From assembly GCA_046597375.1 (NCBI GenBank), contig JBKJKM010000174.1:1-64000 (forward strand): DNA of 64,000 bases. Reading direction: 5' to 3'. The DNA comes from DATLED01 sp046597375 (GTDB taxonomy: Bacteria > Actinomycetota > Acidimicrobiia > Acidimicrobiales > CADCTF01). The notes under the pieces are model-generated. The model was not told the origin of the DNA, ran no database searches, and saw only the letters and a program-made list of their open reading frames with translations. Both the position numbers and the translations under genes were made by a program. Position 1 is the first letter of the stretch, and every line of letters starts with the position of its first letter. Shown piece by piece: positions 49,532 to 58,559 of the stretch.

Positions 49532-49722
49532 CCGAAGGGCACATCTGGGACATGGGTGACCGGCGAGCCAACGACGACCGCGACGATCTCGTCTCCACCG
49601 ACGAGGTGCTCTCGGAGAGCGTGGAGCGCGTGCGCTCGTCCCGAGAGCTGATCAACCAGATCGACGAGCAGCTGGCCCGCGGTCAAGAACTGCTCGGGGG
49701 AGATCAGCCCAGGTTGAAGTAG
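49528..49722 (+). CDS. Small acidic hypothetical protein at the end of the iron operon
   Basis: 64 residues from a TTG in a TTGA overlap with the fbpC stop; an ATG at 49552 is also possible. The product is charged and helical (STDEVLSESVERVRSS, ELINQIDEQLARGQELL), with coiled-coil potential and no membrane segment. No family recognised. Overlap with fbpC implies co-translation. Its last 19 nt overlap the convergent surface-protein gene. Confidence 0.55.
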   Translation: MTEGHIWDMGDRRANDDRDDLVSTDEVLSESVERVRSSRELINQIDEQLARGQELLGGDQPRLK

Positions 49723-51641
49723 CGCGCCATCGATCCGCTGCCCGGGCAGGCGATGTTCGGGTCGTACTGGCCCGGAAGCAGCTGGACGAGGGCGACCGGC
49801 CCGCCGCCAAAACCACGGGTGACGCAGTACTCGGCAACGGCGGGAAGTCCGTTGGCGCCGGCCGTCCAGACGGGAAGTCCCGGCTGCTCGTCGCCCATCA
49901 GCTTCTGGAATTGGAAGGGTGTCGAGTAGATCCCCGGTTCGAGGCCAGCCTCGCGCACGGCATCGATGGCACCGCGCAGCACGATGGCGTTGAGGGGCTG
50001 GTTCCGAGTCCAGTAGTTGAGATGTTCGACGTCGAGCCACGCGAACGGCGCCTCGACACCCTGCGAGCGGGCGTAGTCGAGGGAATCGCGCACGCCGTTG
50101 AGTCCGAAGTTGTAGGCCACGCAGCCGAGGGCGTCGGGCCCGCAGGCGGGCTGGCGATCGCTGGTCGCCCCGCGGGCGAGCTCGTCCTCCGACCGGGGAA
50201 AGTTCACGTTGAGGTAGATGCCGGCGGCGCCGCGTTGGCGGGCCCATCTCCACTGGTCGGCCAGGCACCGGTTGTGGCGGAAAGCCCGCCCTCCGTTGAC
50301 CCCGATGATGGCGTAGGCCGAGGGAGCGCTCGGGTAGGGGCCGTCGCACTGCGGATACGAGATGTCCCACCCGAACTGCCTGTCGAGGCGCCGGGGAGCC
50401 CACGCGCCTCTTGCCTTCTCCCTGGCATGGTCCCTGGCGTCGTCCCTGACCCTCTCCTTCGCCGCCGCTCGGCTGGTGTCGCCGCCGGCGGCGGCGGCGG
50501 TGACGGTGGCCGACGCAGCCGAGACTTCCGGGGCGGGCTCGCCGGTGCTCGCAACCGTCGCCGGTGGCGACGCCAGCTCGGCGGTGGCGGGTTCGGCTGC
50601 GAGCGGTGGGGGCGTCTGACGACCGACGCCGGCGGCGATGGCGGTGAAAGGTCGCCCGGTGCGCTCGGAGGCGGGAGCGCCGAGGAACGGCGCAGCGCCG
50701 TAGGAATAGACGCCGCCGTCGCCGGAGAGCAGCCAGTAGCCCGATCCGTCCGGGAGGAGAGCCATGTCGACGATCGGCTTGGTGAGCCGCTCGTCGATGG
50801 CGGCTCCATGAAACGGCGCGGAGCCGAAGGTGAAGATCCCGCCATCGGCGCCGACAAGGTAGTAGCCGCCGTCGTCGGCCGTCGGCACGAGGTCGATGAT
50901 CCGACCGTTCACGGCGGTGTCGCCCAACGAACCGAGGAAACCCGCGTCGCCAAACGTGAACACGCCGCCGTCCGAGCTGACCAGCCAGTAACCGAGACCG
51001 GTGGCCGTCGGGGCCAGTGACACGACTCGAGACGGCATGCCGACTTCGGGCCCCGCGCCGAAGTAGCCAGCGTCACCGAAGGCGAAGACCCCGCCATCGG
51101 CCGCAACCAGCCAGTAGCCGAGTCCGGTCGGCGTGGCCGCAATGTCGACGACTCGCTCGGTGCTGTCGCCGGCGGCCGAACCGAGGAACTCGGCCGTCCC
51201 GAACGCGAAGACACCGCCGTCGGCACTGGACAGCCAGTAGCCCTCGCCGTCGGGCGTGTGAGCGAGACCGACCATCGGCGATCCCGTTTCGCCGGCGGCG
51301 CTCCCGGCGAATCCGAACCAGCCATGCGTGAATACGCCCCCATCGGCACTGGTGATTCGGTAGCCGGGCCCGGCTGTCGGAACAGCAGCCTGCATAGCGG
51401 CGCCGATCGGGGCGCCCACAGCCCTGCTCGGAACCTCGCCGTCCGGCGCCTGGGCTTCGCCCGCAACGGGTGCGGCCGGCGGGTCGAGCTCGGGGCCGCC
51501 CAACTGATCGGCCGCCGCCACGAGCGTCCCCGTCAGCGCCGTGGCCAGAGCGGCCACCACAGCCGTCCGGCGCCACCACGAGGCCACCCGGCCATGGGCG
51601 TCCGGCAGGCCGGCAGGCGCGAGGAGCAAGGGACGTCTCAC
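49704..51641 (-). CDS. Secreted protein: propeller-like GYW-DGG repeats plus GH25-like domain
   Basis: 645 residues. A signal anchor (TAVVAALATALTGTLVAAA) is followed by six or seven repeats of about 43-45 residues with the pattern GYWL-x-x-x-DGGVF-x-FG-x-A-x-F-x-GS (residues 90-350), a beta-propeller-like array. A low-complexity Ala/Pro linker (350-410) and a C-terminal domain begin at FGWDISYPQCDG; it contains GVNGGRAFRHN, FAWLDVEHLNYWT and EPGIYSTPFQFQKL, similar in layout to GH25/DUF1906 lysozyme-like barrels. It probably acts on, or binds, cell wall glycan. Cys pairs in the C-terminal domain fit export. Confidence 0.8.
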   Translation of the reverse strand: MRRPLLLAPAGLPDAHGRVASWWRRTAVVAALATALTGTLVAAADQLGGPELDPPAAPVAGEAQAPDGEVPSRAVGAPIGAAMQAAVPTAGPGYRITSADGGVFTHGWFGFAGSAAGETGSPMVGLAHTPDGEGYWLSSADGGVFAFGTAEFLGSAAGDSTERVVDIAATPTGLGYWLVAADGGVFAFGDAGYFGAGPEVGMPSRVVSLAPTATGLGYWLVSSDGGVFTFGDAGFLGSLGDTAVNGRIIDLVPTADDGGYYLVGADGGIFTFGSAPFHGAAIDERLTKPIVDMALLPDGSGYWLLSGDGGVYSYGAAPFLGAPASERTGRPFTAIAAGVGRQTPPPLAAEPATAELASPPATVASTGEPAPEVSAASATVTAAAAGGDTSRAAAKERVRDDARDHAREKARGAWAPRRLDRQFGWDISYPQCDGPYPSAPSAYAIIGVNGGRAFRHNRCLADQWRWARQRGAAGIYLNVNFPRSEDELARGATSDRQPACGPDALGCVAYNFGLNGVRDSLDYARSQGVEAPFAWLDVEHLNYWTRNQPLNAIVLRGAIDAVREAGLEPGIYSTPFQFQKLMGDEQPGLPVWTAGANGLPAVAEYCVTRGFGGGPVALVQLLPGQYDPNIACPGSGSMARYFNLG

Positions 51642-51663
51642 AGGTCGACCGGCCTCCGACCGG

Positions 51664-51691
51664 GGCGCGCCTCACCCAGGGAGGCGGCGCC
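51664..51691 (-). promoter_or_regulatory. Hairpin in the leader of the secreted repeat protein
   Basis: GGCGCCGCCTC and GAGGCGCGCC (minus strand) pair with one bulged base and a 7-nt loop, about 22 nt before the GTG. It could cover the ribosome site region. The 147-nt gap holds no other clear element. Confidence 0.35.
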
Positions 51692-51788
51692 CTTCCTGGA
51701 TCGGCACGTCTGCGCCTCCAATGGACTCGTTGACGCCGTTCATTTTTGAAGAACGACCTTCACCGGGGTTTCAAACTGGGAACTCCGG

Positions 51789-53699
51789 CTAACCCACTTC
51801 GGCCGCGGCAGCAGCAAACTGGGCGTTGTAGAGGTTCGCGTAGGCGCCGCCCAGCGCCAGAAGCTCGGTGTGGTGTCCCTGTTCGACGATCTGGCCGCCG
51901 TCCATCACCAAGATCGTGTCGGCGTCGCGGATCGTGGAGAGCCGATGGGCAATCACGAAGCTCGTCCGTTGAGACCGAAGGGCCGCCATGGCCTTCTGAA
52001 TCAGCACCTCAGTGCGGGTGTCGACCGAGCTGGTGGCCTCGTCGAGGATGAGAATCGTCGGGTCGGCCAGGAACGCACGGGCGATGGTGAGCAGCTGCTT
52101 CTCGCCGGCGCTGACCGAGGAGTCCTCGTCGTCGATGTGGGTGTCGTACCCATTGGGGAGCGAGTGCACGAACCGGTCGACGTACGTGGCGCGGGCAGCG
52201 GCCTGGATCTGCTCCTCCGTCGCCTCCGGATTGCCGTAGGCGATGTTCTCTCTGATCGTGCCACCGAAGAGCCACGTGTCCTGGAGCACCATCCCGAAGT
52301 TCGAACGCAGCTCCGACCGCGCCATCGTGGACACGTCGGCCCCGTCGAGGGTGATGCGGCCGCCGTCGAGTTCGTAGAACCGCATCAACAAGTTGACGAG
52401 GGTCGTCTTCCCCGCGCCCGTCGGGCCGACGATGGCCACGGTCTGGCCCGGCTCGGCCACGAGCGAGAGATCGGTGATGAGCGGACGATCCGGGTCGTAG
52501 CTGAACGTGACCGACTCGAAGGCGACGCGGCCCCGCGGCGAAGGCACCGTTGCCTCGAGGACCTCGGGTGTCTGCTCCTCGGCGTCGAGGAGCTCGAAGA
52601 CCCGCTCGGCCGATGCCACGCCCGATTGGAACGTGTTGACCATCGACGCCACCTGGGTGAGAGGTTGGCTGAATTGGCGTGAGTACTGGATGAACGCCTG
52701 CACCGACCCGAGGCTCATCGTGCCCGAGGCGACCCGCAGTCCGCCGATGACGGCGATCCCGACGAAATTCAGGTTGCCGATCAGCATCATCGCCGGCTGG
52801 ATCACGCCGGAAATGAACTGCGCGCCGAAGCTGGCTCGGTACAGATCGTCGTTCATGGATCGGAAGCGTTCCTCGACCTCCCGCTGCCGGCCGAACGCCT
52901 TGACGATGGCATGGCCGGTGAACGACTCCTCCACCAACCCGTTGAGCTGGCCGGTGTGGCGCCACTGGGCGATGAAGCGTGGCTTCGATCGGCCGGTGAT
53001 GAACCGCATGGTGCCGAGTGAGAGCGGCACCGAGACGAGCGCCACGATGGCAAGCACTGGCGAGATGATGACCATCATCACGAGCGTGCCGACAAGCGTG
53101 AGGATGGACGTCAGCAGCTGGCTCATCGTCTGCTGCAGGCTCATGGCGATGTTGTCGATGTCGTTGGTCACGCGGCTCAGGAGATCGCCTCGCGCGTGCT
53201 GGTCGACGTATCGGAGCGGGAGCCGGTTGAGCTTGTCCTCGACGTCGGCCCGCAGGCGGTACATGGTGCGCTGCACGATGCCGGCGAGGAGGTAGGACTG
53301 CAGGAACCCGAGCACGGCCGACGCCACGTAGAGGCCGAGCACGACGAGCAGGACCCGGTGGAGTGCGTCGAAGTCGATGCCGGCCCCGCCGTTGCGGCGA
53401 CGAAGCAACCCGGTGATGAGGATGTCGGTCGCGTCGCCGAGCAAGCGGGGACCGAGCACCGACAAGATCACGCCGACGAGAGCGAAGATCGCCACCACCC
53501 CGAGGCCGAGGCGGCCGCCCTCGAGGCGGCCGATCAGTCGGCGGGCAGAGGCGCCGAAGTCGCTCGACGCCTCGACCGGCATGCCGATGCCACCCCACCG
53601 GGGCTGTCCCGCCTGCGGCGTCGGCGCCTTCGTCTCTGCCTCGGCGTGTTGCGCTTCGCTCGGCGTCGCCGTGAGTTCAGGTTCTGTCTCGGTGCTCAT
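51789..53699 (-). CDS. ABC exporter half-transporter with degenerate signature (heterodimer subunit)
   Basis: 636 residues. An N-terminal charged extension (residues 1-50), six helices, then an ATPase: Walker A GPTGAGKTTLVN, Q-loop LQDTWLFG, Walker B TILILDEATSSVD with the catalytic Glu, H-loop VIAHRLST. The signature reads VSAGEKQLL instead of LSGGQ. Its partner gene (4-nt overlap) has the complementary defects, so the two make a heterodimer with one active and one degenerate ATP site, like TM287/288 or BmrCD. Substrate: unknown, drug or lipid type. Confidence 0.9.
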   Translation of the reverse strand: MSTETEPELTATPSEAQHAEAETKAPTPQAGQPRWGGIGMPVEASSDFGASARRLIGRLEGGRLGLGVVAIFALVGVILSVLGPRLLGDATDILITGLLRRRNGGAGIDFDALHRVLLVVLGLYVASAVLGFLQSYLLAGIVQRTMYRLRADVEDKLNRLPLRYVDQHARGDLLSRVTNDIDNIAMSLQQTMSQLLTSILTLVGTLVMMVIISPVLAIVALVSVPLSLGTMRFITGRSKPRFIAQWRHTGQLNGLVEESFTGHAIVKAFGRQREVEERFRSMNDDLYRASFGAQFISGVIQPAMMLIGNLNFVGIAVIGGLRVASGTMSLGSVQAFIQYSRQFSQPLTQVASMVNTFQSGVASAERVFELLDAEEQTPEVLEATVPSPRGRVAFESVTFSYDPDRPLITDLSLVAEPGQTVAIVGPTGAGKTTLVNLLMRFYELDGGRITLDGADVSTMARSELRSNFGMVLQDTWLFGGTIRENIAYGNPEATEEQIQAAARATYVDRFVHSLPNGYDTHIDDEDSSVSAGEKQLLTIARAFLADPTILILDEATSSVDTRTEVLIQKAMAALRSQRTSFVIAHRLSTIRDADTILVMDGGQIVEQGHHTELLALGGAYANLYNAQFAAAAAEVG

Positions 53700-55429
53700 G
53701 CTGCGTCCTCCTGCGTCGTCTGGGACTCGACGATCTCCACGTACGTGGGACAGGTCCTGAGCAACTCCTCGTGGCGACCGAGGCCGACGGGACGACCGTC
53801 CTCCAACACCAGAATCTGGTCAGCGCCCGAGATCGTCGACACCCGCTGGCCGACCACGAGGACGGTCGCGTTCCGTGTGTAAGGGACGAGCGCCGCTCGT
53901 AGACGAGCATCTGTGGCCAGGTCGAGGGCGGAGAACGAATCGTCGAAGAGGTAGATGTCCGGCTGGCGTACGAGCGCCCGAGCGATGGCCAGGCGCTGCC
54001 GCTGTCCGCCCGAGACGTTCGAGCCCCCTTGGTCGATCGATGCATCGAGGCCACCGGGCATGGCCGTGACGAAGTCGGCGGCCTGGGCGACCTGCAGCGC
54101 TTTCCAGAGTTCCTCGTCGGAGGCGTCGGGCTTGCCATAGCGGAGGTTGCTCGCCACCGTGCCCGAGAAGAGGTACGGCCTCTGAGGGACGAGGCCGATG
54201 CGGGTCCATAGGAGGTGCGGGTCGAGCTCTCGCACGTCGACGCCACCGACCAAGACGGATCCGGCGGTGACGTCCACCAGGCGAGCGACCAGGTTGATGA
54301 GCGTCGTCTTGCCCGAGCCCGTGCTGCCGATGATCGCCGTCGTCTGCCCGGCCAGCGATCGGAGCGAGACGCCGCTGAGCACGGGCTCCTCGGCTCCTGG
54401 GTAGCCGAACGTCACGTCCCGGAGTTCGAGCGTGCCGCGGGTGCGCAGCTCGGCGACGGCATTGGGCGCCGCCGTGACCGACGACGCCGTGTCGAGCACT
54501 TCCTGGATCCGCTCGGCCGACACGGCCGCGCGCGGTGCCATGAAGGCGACCCAGCTGGCCATCATGACGGCGAAGAGAATCACGGTGAAGTAGGTGAGAA
54601 AGGCGACGAGCGAGCCGATCGTCATGTCGCCGGCGGCCACGCGATCGCCGCCGAACCAGATCACGGCACCACACGACACATTGATGATCAGCAGCACCGT
54701 CGGGAACATGAACGACATCAGCCGGCCCGCCGTCAGGGAGGTGTCGGTGACCAGCTGATTGACCTCGCCGAAACGCTCGGCTTCGAGCGGCTCGCGCACG
54801 AACGCCCGCACGACCCGCATCCCGGCGATCTGCTCACGAAGGACACGGTTGATCCCGTCGACGCGTTCCTGCATGAGCCGGAACGTCGGCACCATGCGCG
54901 TCACGATGAGGCTCAGGCTCCCCGCCAGCAGCACGAGGGCGACGCCCAGCAGCCAGGTCAGACCGGCGTCCTGACGCAGCGCCATGATCACGCCGCCGAC
55001 GATGGTGATCGGCGCCGCCAGGAGCATGGTGCAGGACATGGCCACCAACAGCTGCACCTGCTGCACGTCGTTGGTGATCCGGGTGATGAGCGACGGTGCG
55101 CCGAACACATTGACCTCGCGCGCCGAGAAGTCCGTCACCTGATGGAAGAGGGCGTTGCGGACATCGCGCCCGAAGCCCATGGCCGCCCGCGAGCCGTAGT
55201 ACACGGCAGCGATGTTGAAGGTGATCTGGATCACCGTGACGAGCAGCATGAAGCCGCCGGTGCGCCAGATGAAGTCGGTGTCGCCGGGAATGATGCCCCT
55301 GTCGATGATGTCGGCGTTGAGGCTCGGGAGGTAGAGCGAGGCGACGGCCTGCACGCTTTGGAGCACGATGACGGCGATCAGCAAGTTGCGGTACTTGCCG
55401 AGGAACGTCCGGAGGAGGCGGATCAGCAC
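53696..55429 (-). CDS. ABC exporter half-transporter with degenerate Walker B and H-loop
   Basis: 577 residues; six helices then an ATPase. Walker A GSTGSGKTTLIN and signature NVSGGQRQRLAIARAL are normal. Walker B reads IYLFDDSFSALD, with Asp in place of the catalytic Glu, and the H-loop position reads VVGQRVST with Gln for His. These mark the non-hydrolysing site of a heterodimeric exporter. The GTG start overlaps the upstream TetR gene by 7 nt, so regulator and pump form one operon. Confidence 0.9.
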   Translation of the reverse strand: MLIRLLRTFLGKYRNLLIAVIVLQSVQAVASLYLPSLNADIIDRGIIPGDTDFIWRTGGFMLLVTVIQITFNIAAVYYGSRAAMGFGRDVRNALFHQVTDFSAREVNVFGAPSLITRITNDVQQVQLLVAMSCTMLLAAPITIVGGVIMALRQDAGLTWLLGVALVLLAGSLSLIVTRMVPTFRLMQERVDGINRVLREQIAGMRVVRAFVREPLEAERFGEVNQLVTDTSLTAGRLMSFMFPTVLLIINVSCGAVIWFGGDRVAAGDMTIGSLVAFLTYFTVILFAVMMASWVAFMAPRAAVSAERIQEVLDTASSVTAAPNAVAELRTRGTLELRDVTFGYPGAEEPVLSGVSLRSLAGQTTAIIGSTGSGKTTLINLVARLVDVTAGSVLVGGVDVRELDPHLLWTRIGLVPQRPYLFSGTVASNLRYGKPDASDEELWKALQVAQAADFVTAMPGGLDASIDQGGSNVSGGQRQRLAIARALVRQPDIYLFDDSFSALDLATDARLRAALVPYTRNATVLVVGQRVSTISGADQILVLEDGRPVGLGRHEELLRTCPTYVEIVESQTTQEDAA

Positions 55430-56025
55430 GAGTTCCCTCGCTTCGTTCGGGGTCGGCGGATGCCGTCGAGCAGGAGGCTCACGATCTCCGTCGGGGACAG
55501 GGGTTCATCGGCGTAGAGCGCCGGATGGCTCACGGCCAGCGTCAGGGCCAGCAACTGCCGGGCGGCGATGGCCGGTTCGTGTCGAACGACGGCTTCGTGG
55601 CCTTCGAAGAGTTCGGCGAGGGCGACGAAGTCGGGCGGAGGAGTCCGCTTCCGATCCTTGACGGCTTCGGACTCGCCGACCGTGGTCACCAGCCGCCAGA
55701 TGTCCTTGAGGCGGCGCTGCATGATCTCGACGGCATCGACGAGCTGGTCCTCGAATGCCTGGGTACGGTCGATGGCGGCCAGGGCCCGTTCCGTCGGCGC
55801 CGTGTCGAAGGCCAGGTCGACCGCCGCCCGCAGCACGGCTTCTTTGTCGGCAAAGACCCGGAAGATGGTGCCCTCGGCGATGCCAGCGGCCTCGGCGATC
55901 TGTCGGGTCGTGACCGCCGGACCGCGCTCGAGCAGCAACGGCAGCGTGGCGGCCACGATGGCCGCTCGTCGCTCGTCGGGCGGGAGGGCGGCCGCTCGCG
56001 TCGAGCGTTGGAGGATCGTCGACAT
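55423..56025 (-). CDS. TetR-family repressor of the ABC exporter operon
   Basis: 200 residues. The HTH is clear: ERRAAIVAATLPLLLERGPA, TTRQIAEAAGIAEGTIFRVF, DKEAVLRAAV. The C-terminal part is a variable ligand domain. First gene of the operon, with an operator palindrome 16 nt upstream and a TAGGTT -10 at 7 nt. It most likely represses itself and the exporter until a transported compound binds. Confidence 0.9.
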   Translation of the reverse strand: MSTILQRSTRAAALPPDERRAAIVAATLPLLLERGPAVTTRQIAEAAGIAEGTIFRVFADKEAVLRAAVDLAFDTAPTERALAAIDRTQAFEDQLVDAVEIMQRRLKDIWRLVTTVGESEAVKDRKRTPPPDFVALAELFEGHEAVVRHEPAIAARQLLALTLAVSHPALYADEPLSPTEIVSLLLDGIRRPRTKRGNSC

Positions 56026-56032
56026 GCCCTTC

Positions 56033-56058
56033 AACCTACCTGAGTGAGTGCTCACTCA
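56033..56058 (-). promoter_or_regulatory. -10 element and TetR operator
   Basis: TAGGTT (56038-56033) lies 7 nt before the ATG at 56025. Directly upstream, 56041-56058 holds perfect 8-bp arms TGAGTGAG and CTCACTCA with a 2-bp centre. This is a classic TetR-family operator form placed in the -10/-35 spacer, suited to autorepression. Confidence 0.65.
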
Positions 56059-56077
56059 TGCAGTCGTGCGGCACGGC

Positions 56078-56153
56078 ACGTTGGGGTTGCCGTTCCGGTC
56101 GTCAAACGGCACTGACGTTGCCCTTGAGGCCGCCGGAAGGGCAACACCAACGT
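56078..56153. repeat. 76-bp element with 21-bp imperfect inverted repeats
   Basis: Arms 56078-56098 and 56133-56153 pair at 19 of 21 positions around a 34-nt centre. It lies in the 142-nt gap after the minus-strand DinB-like gene and before the TetR operator. It could be a terminator or a small non-autonomous element; the ends show no target duplication that I can see. Confidence 0.55.
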
Positions 56154-56200
56154 CGATGGAGAGGCTCGTCGGCGACTGTTCTTTGCCCGAGTCGGACTAC

Positions 56201-56653
56201 TCAGCGGGACAGGTCGCTCCGTCGATGGTCGTCGAGGTGACGGACCACCTGATCGAAGTAGTCGGCGTGCATCGTGGCTTCCTCGTCGGTGACGGAGCCG
56301 AGGAAGACACGGAGATCGGCCGCTGCGGCGCGGAGACGTTCGAGGACGACGTCGGCCGATTGCTGGCGAGCCCAGAGCGCCTCCCGGGCGTTGTGGGTGT
56401 CGGCATCTGGCCAGTCGCCGTCTCTGGCGGCGTAGCCGCTCGGGAACGTGATGGCGAAGGCCGACGGGTCGCCGCGGAACGCCCCCGACACGAAGGCCGG
56501 CACGGTCTCGAGCCAGAAAGCAACGTGGGCGAGCATCTCCTTGGTCTGCCACCCTGCGAGGAGTTCGTCCTCCGACAACCCGCCGTCGAGTGCTTCCGCG
56601 AACCGTCGCCACGCCTCGTCGATCACCGCACGAAGGTCAGACGAGGTGGCCAC
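56201..56653 (-). CDS. DinB/ClbS-like helical-bundle protein
   Basis: 150 residues from a GTG. The core GWQTKEMLAHVAFWLE carries the DinB-type helix-2 His, with further His at AHVAFW, THNAREALWARQQ and MHADYFDQVVRHLDDH that would supply the metal triad. The family contains thiol-dependent transferases (mycothiol or bacillithiol) and genotoxin hydrolases. Which one is not evident. It starts 2 nt after the stop of the upstream gene, so they form a pair. Confidence 0.72.
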   Translation of the reverse strand: MATSSDLRAVIDEAWRRFAEALDGGLSEDELLAGWQTKEMLAHVAFWLETVPAFVSGAFRGDPSAFAITFPSGYAARDGDWPDADTHNAREALWARQQSADVVLERLRAAAADLRVFLGSVTDEEATMHADYFDQVVRHLDDHRRSDLSR

Positions 56654-56655
56654 CG

Positions 56656-57111
56656 TCAGCGACCGCCGCGTCGACCGGTGGGCCGAGGGCGCTCTTCACG
56701 CTCGACCCCGAGCCGGTCGAGTTGATGAGTCACCACGGCGACGACGGCGTCGACCCGCGCATCGGGACGCTCGCCAACGCCATCCACCGCCCATTCGGCG
56801 AGATCGTCCGCCAGCGAGTCGAGTTCGAGCAACGCGCGGAGCACGCCGACCATCACGACGTCCTCATCGCTCGGATCGCTGTCGGCCATCACCATCTTCC
56901 AGATGTCCGGACCCTCGCGTTCGAACCGCTTCGCGTGGGGGTGGAGCGCCGACTCGATCCTCCGGACGAGCTCGATGACGGCGCTGGCTCGCTGCGGCTG
57001 CGGTTGGGCGTAGCGAGTCAACGCCGCCCGCAGACTCCATTGCTGCGCTCGGGGTCGCTCGGCCGCGTCGAGCAACTGGGCCAGTGCGATCGGTGCGACC
57101 TCGGCCACCAT
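56656..57111 (-). CDS. Hypothetical helical protein paired with the DinB-like gene
   Basis: 151 residues, soluble, alpha-helical throughout (PIALAQLLDAAERPRAQQW, AVIELVRRIESALHPHAK, DVVMVGVLRALLELDSLAD), with a basic C-terminus. No family recognised. A TACGCT hexamer lies 8 nt before its ATG, so the promoter of the two-gene unit is here, in the 65-nt gap to the divergent VOC gene. Confidence 0.6.
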   Translation of the reverse strand: MVAEVAPIALAQLLDAAERPRAQQWSLRAALTRYAQPQPQRASAVIELVRRIESALHPHAKRFEREGPDIWKMVMADSDPSDEDVVMVGVLRALLELDSLADDLAEWAVDGVGERPDARVDAVVAVVTHQLDRLGVEREERPRPTGRRGGR

Positions 57112-57176
57112 GGCGTCTCAGCGTACGACGCCTCCGGGCCCTGGCCATGCTGGTATCGGCGGGGCAGACTCAGGGC

Positions 57177-57563
57177 GTGTCGATCCAGCTCAACCACACG
57201 ATCATCCCGGCTCGCAACGGCGAGGTGTCGGCCAGGTGGTTCAGCGAGCTGTTCAGCATGCCGGAGCCGACGCCCTTCGGTCCCTTCTGGCAGGTGACCA
57301 TGGCCAACGACGTCGACCTCGACTTCGACTCCCGTGGCGACGACCAGGGCCCGTTCACGCTTCAGCACTACGCCTTCCTCGTCGGCGAGGAGGACTTCGA
57401 CAGCATCTACCGGCGCATCCGCGAGCGAGGCCACGACCACTGGGCCGACCCCGCCCGCACGAAGGCCGGCGCGATCAACGAGCACGATGGCGGACGGGGT
57501 GTCTACTTCCCGAGCAACGACGACCACCTGCTCGAGATCATCACCCGCCCCTACGGCGGCTGA
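57177..57563 (+). CDS. VOC-family (glyoxalase-like) protein
   Basis: 128 residues from a GTG. Two beta-alpha-beta-beta-beta units: QLNHTIIPARNGEVSARWFS with PFWQVTMANDVDLDFD, and LQHYAFLVGEEDFDSIYRRI with GRGVYFPSNDDHLLEIITRP. Metal ligands fit His in LNHTI, His in QHYAF and Glu in LLEIIT. The reaction may be isomerase, dioxygenase or drug-binding type; it is not assignable. Confidence 0.8.
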   Translation: MSIQLNHTIIPARNGEVSARWFSELFSMPEPTPFGPFWQVTMANDVDLDFDSRGDDQGPFTLQHYAFLVGEEDFDSIYRRIRERGHDHWADPARTKAGAINEHDGGRGVYFPSNDDHLLEIITRPYGG

Positions 57564-57578
57564 CGCGGTCGACGTCGA

Positions 57579-58559
57579 TCAGAGACACCGGCCGGCGACC
57601 TCGAGGAACGCCAGGCCGCCCTCGCCGTCGAACTCGCGCAGGTTGGCCAGGCCGGTCGACACCCGCTCGATGAAGCCCCACTGCAACACCGGTTCAGGAT
57701 CGATTCCGCAGGGCGCGGCGAGACTCTCCGCCCGTTCCCGTACGAGACGGACCGTATCCCCCGCCAGCAAAGGCTCGTTGTACTCCCGCATCGGAACACT
57801 CAAGTCGTGGGCCGGCTCGGAGCGCAGGCCCTCGGGGTCGACGAACTTGAAGGAGCCATCGCCGGCATCAACCGTGTTCCATCCGTGGGCATCACCGTGC
57901 ACCAACACCGCATGCTCCGGGTCGAAGGCGCCAGCTCGCGCGTCGCAGTACGACACGGCGTGGTCGATCACCGCTCTCGGGCAGGGCCGACCCAGCTCAT
58001 CCCACGTCCGGGTGATGTACTCGACGAGCCAGGCCGCCTTGTCGGCCCCGGTCGGCAGGCCACAATCTGCGGGTGCCGGTCGCCAGAACGTACGCAGGGT
58101 CGCTCCAATGGCGTCGAGAACCAGCGGGAGCGGCCGGCCGAGGTCGGCCAGGTTCGGCCCGAGGCGTTCGAGCAACATCGCGTACGCCGCATCATCGTGG
58201 GCCAGGAGCTCGACGCAACCAGAACCGTCCGCCAGGCGATGGACGGTCACGCTCCGGTGGAACGCCTCCTGGCCCTCGAGATCCAACGGCATGGCTACTT
58301 TGAGCACGCAGTCGCGACCGACGCCATCAGTGGCTGAGGCCACGAACGAAGCGGTGCCACCGTGCATCGTCGAGCCAAGTTCGAGGTCCCACTGCGCCAT
58401 CAGGGTGAGAACGACCTCCGGGAGCTCGTCGAGCCACGTTCGTCCGGCGGCGCCGTTGGCCCGCGCTCGCTGCTGCACGCGCGCAGGAATGACGAGAGGT
58501 GACGGCACGATCGGCTCAGTTGGTTGCGGCAAGAGAAGGACCCGCCCGGAGATGGTCAT
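57579..58559 (-). CDS. Aminoglycoside/hydroxyurea-type phosphotransferase (streptomycin 6-kinase-like)
   Basis: 326 residues. N-lobe: ASATDGVGRDCVLKVAMP with the ATP Lys; catalytic loop VLVHGDAHGWNTV; metal site FVDPEGLRSEPAHDLSVPMRE. These match the APH(6)/hydroxyurea phosphotransferase group, which includes streptomycin 6-kinases but also many enzymes of unknown target. It is chromosomal with no resistance context, so an antibiotic role is not shown. The start at 58559 is the first plausible ATG after the overlapping HIT region. Confidence 0.8.
   Translation of the reverse strand: MTISGRVLLLPQPTEPIVPSPLVIPARVQQRARANGAAGRTWLDELPEVVLTLMAQWDLELGSTMHGGTASFVASATDGVGRDCVLKVAMPLDLEGQEAFHRSVTVHRLADGSGCVELLAHDDAAYAMLLERLGPNLADLGRPLPLVLDAIGATLRTFWRPAPADCGLPTGADKAAWLVEYITRTWDELGRPCPRAVIDHAVSYCDARAGAFDPEHAVLVHGDAHGWNTVDAGDGSFKFVDPEGLRSEPAHDLSVPMREYNEPLLAGDTVRLVRERAESLAAPCGIDPEPVLQWGFIERVSTGLANLREFDGEGGLAFLEVAGRCL

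Noticed and set aside
57579..58559. Antibiotic resistance gene
   Set aside because: The fold fits streptomycin 6-kinase relatives, but the chromosomal setting and the breadth of the family give no ground for a resistance claim.
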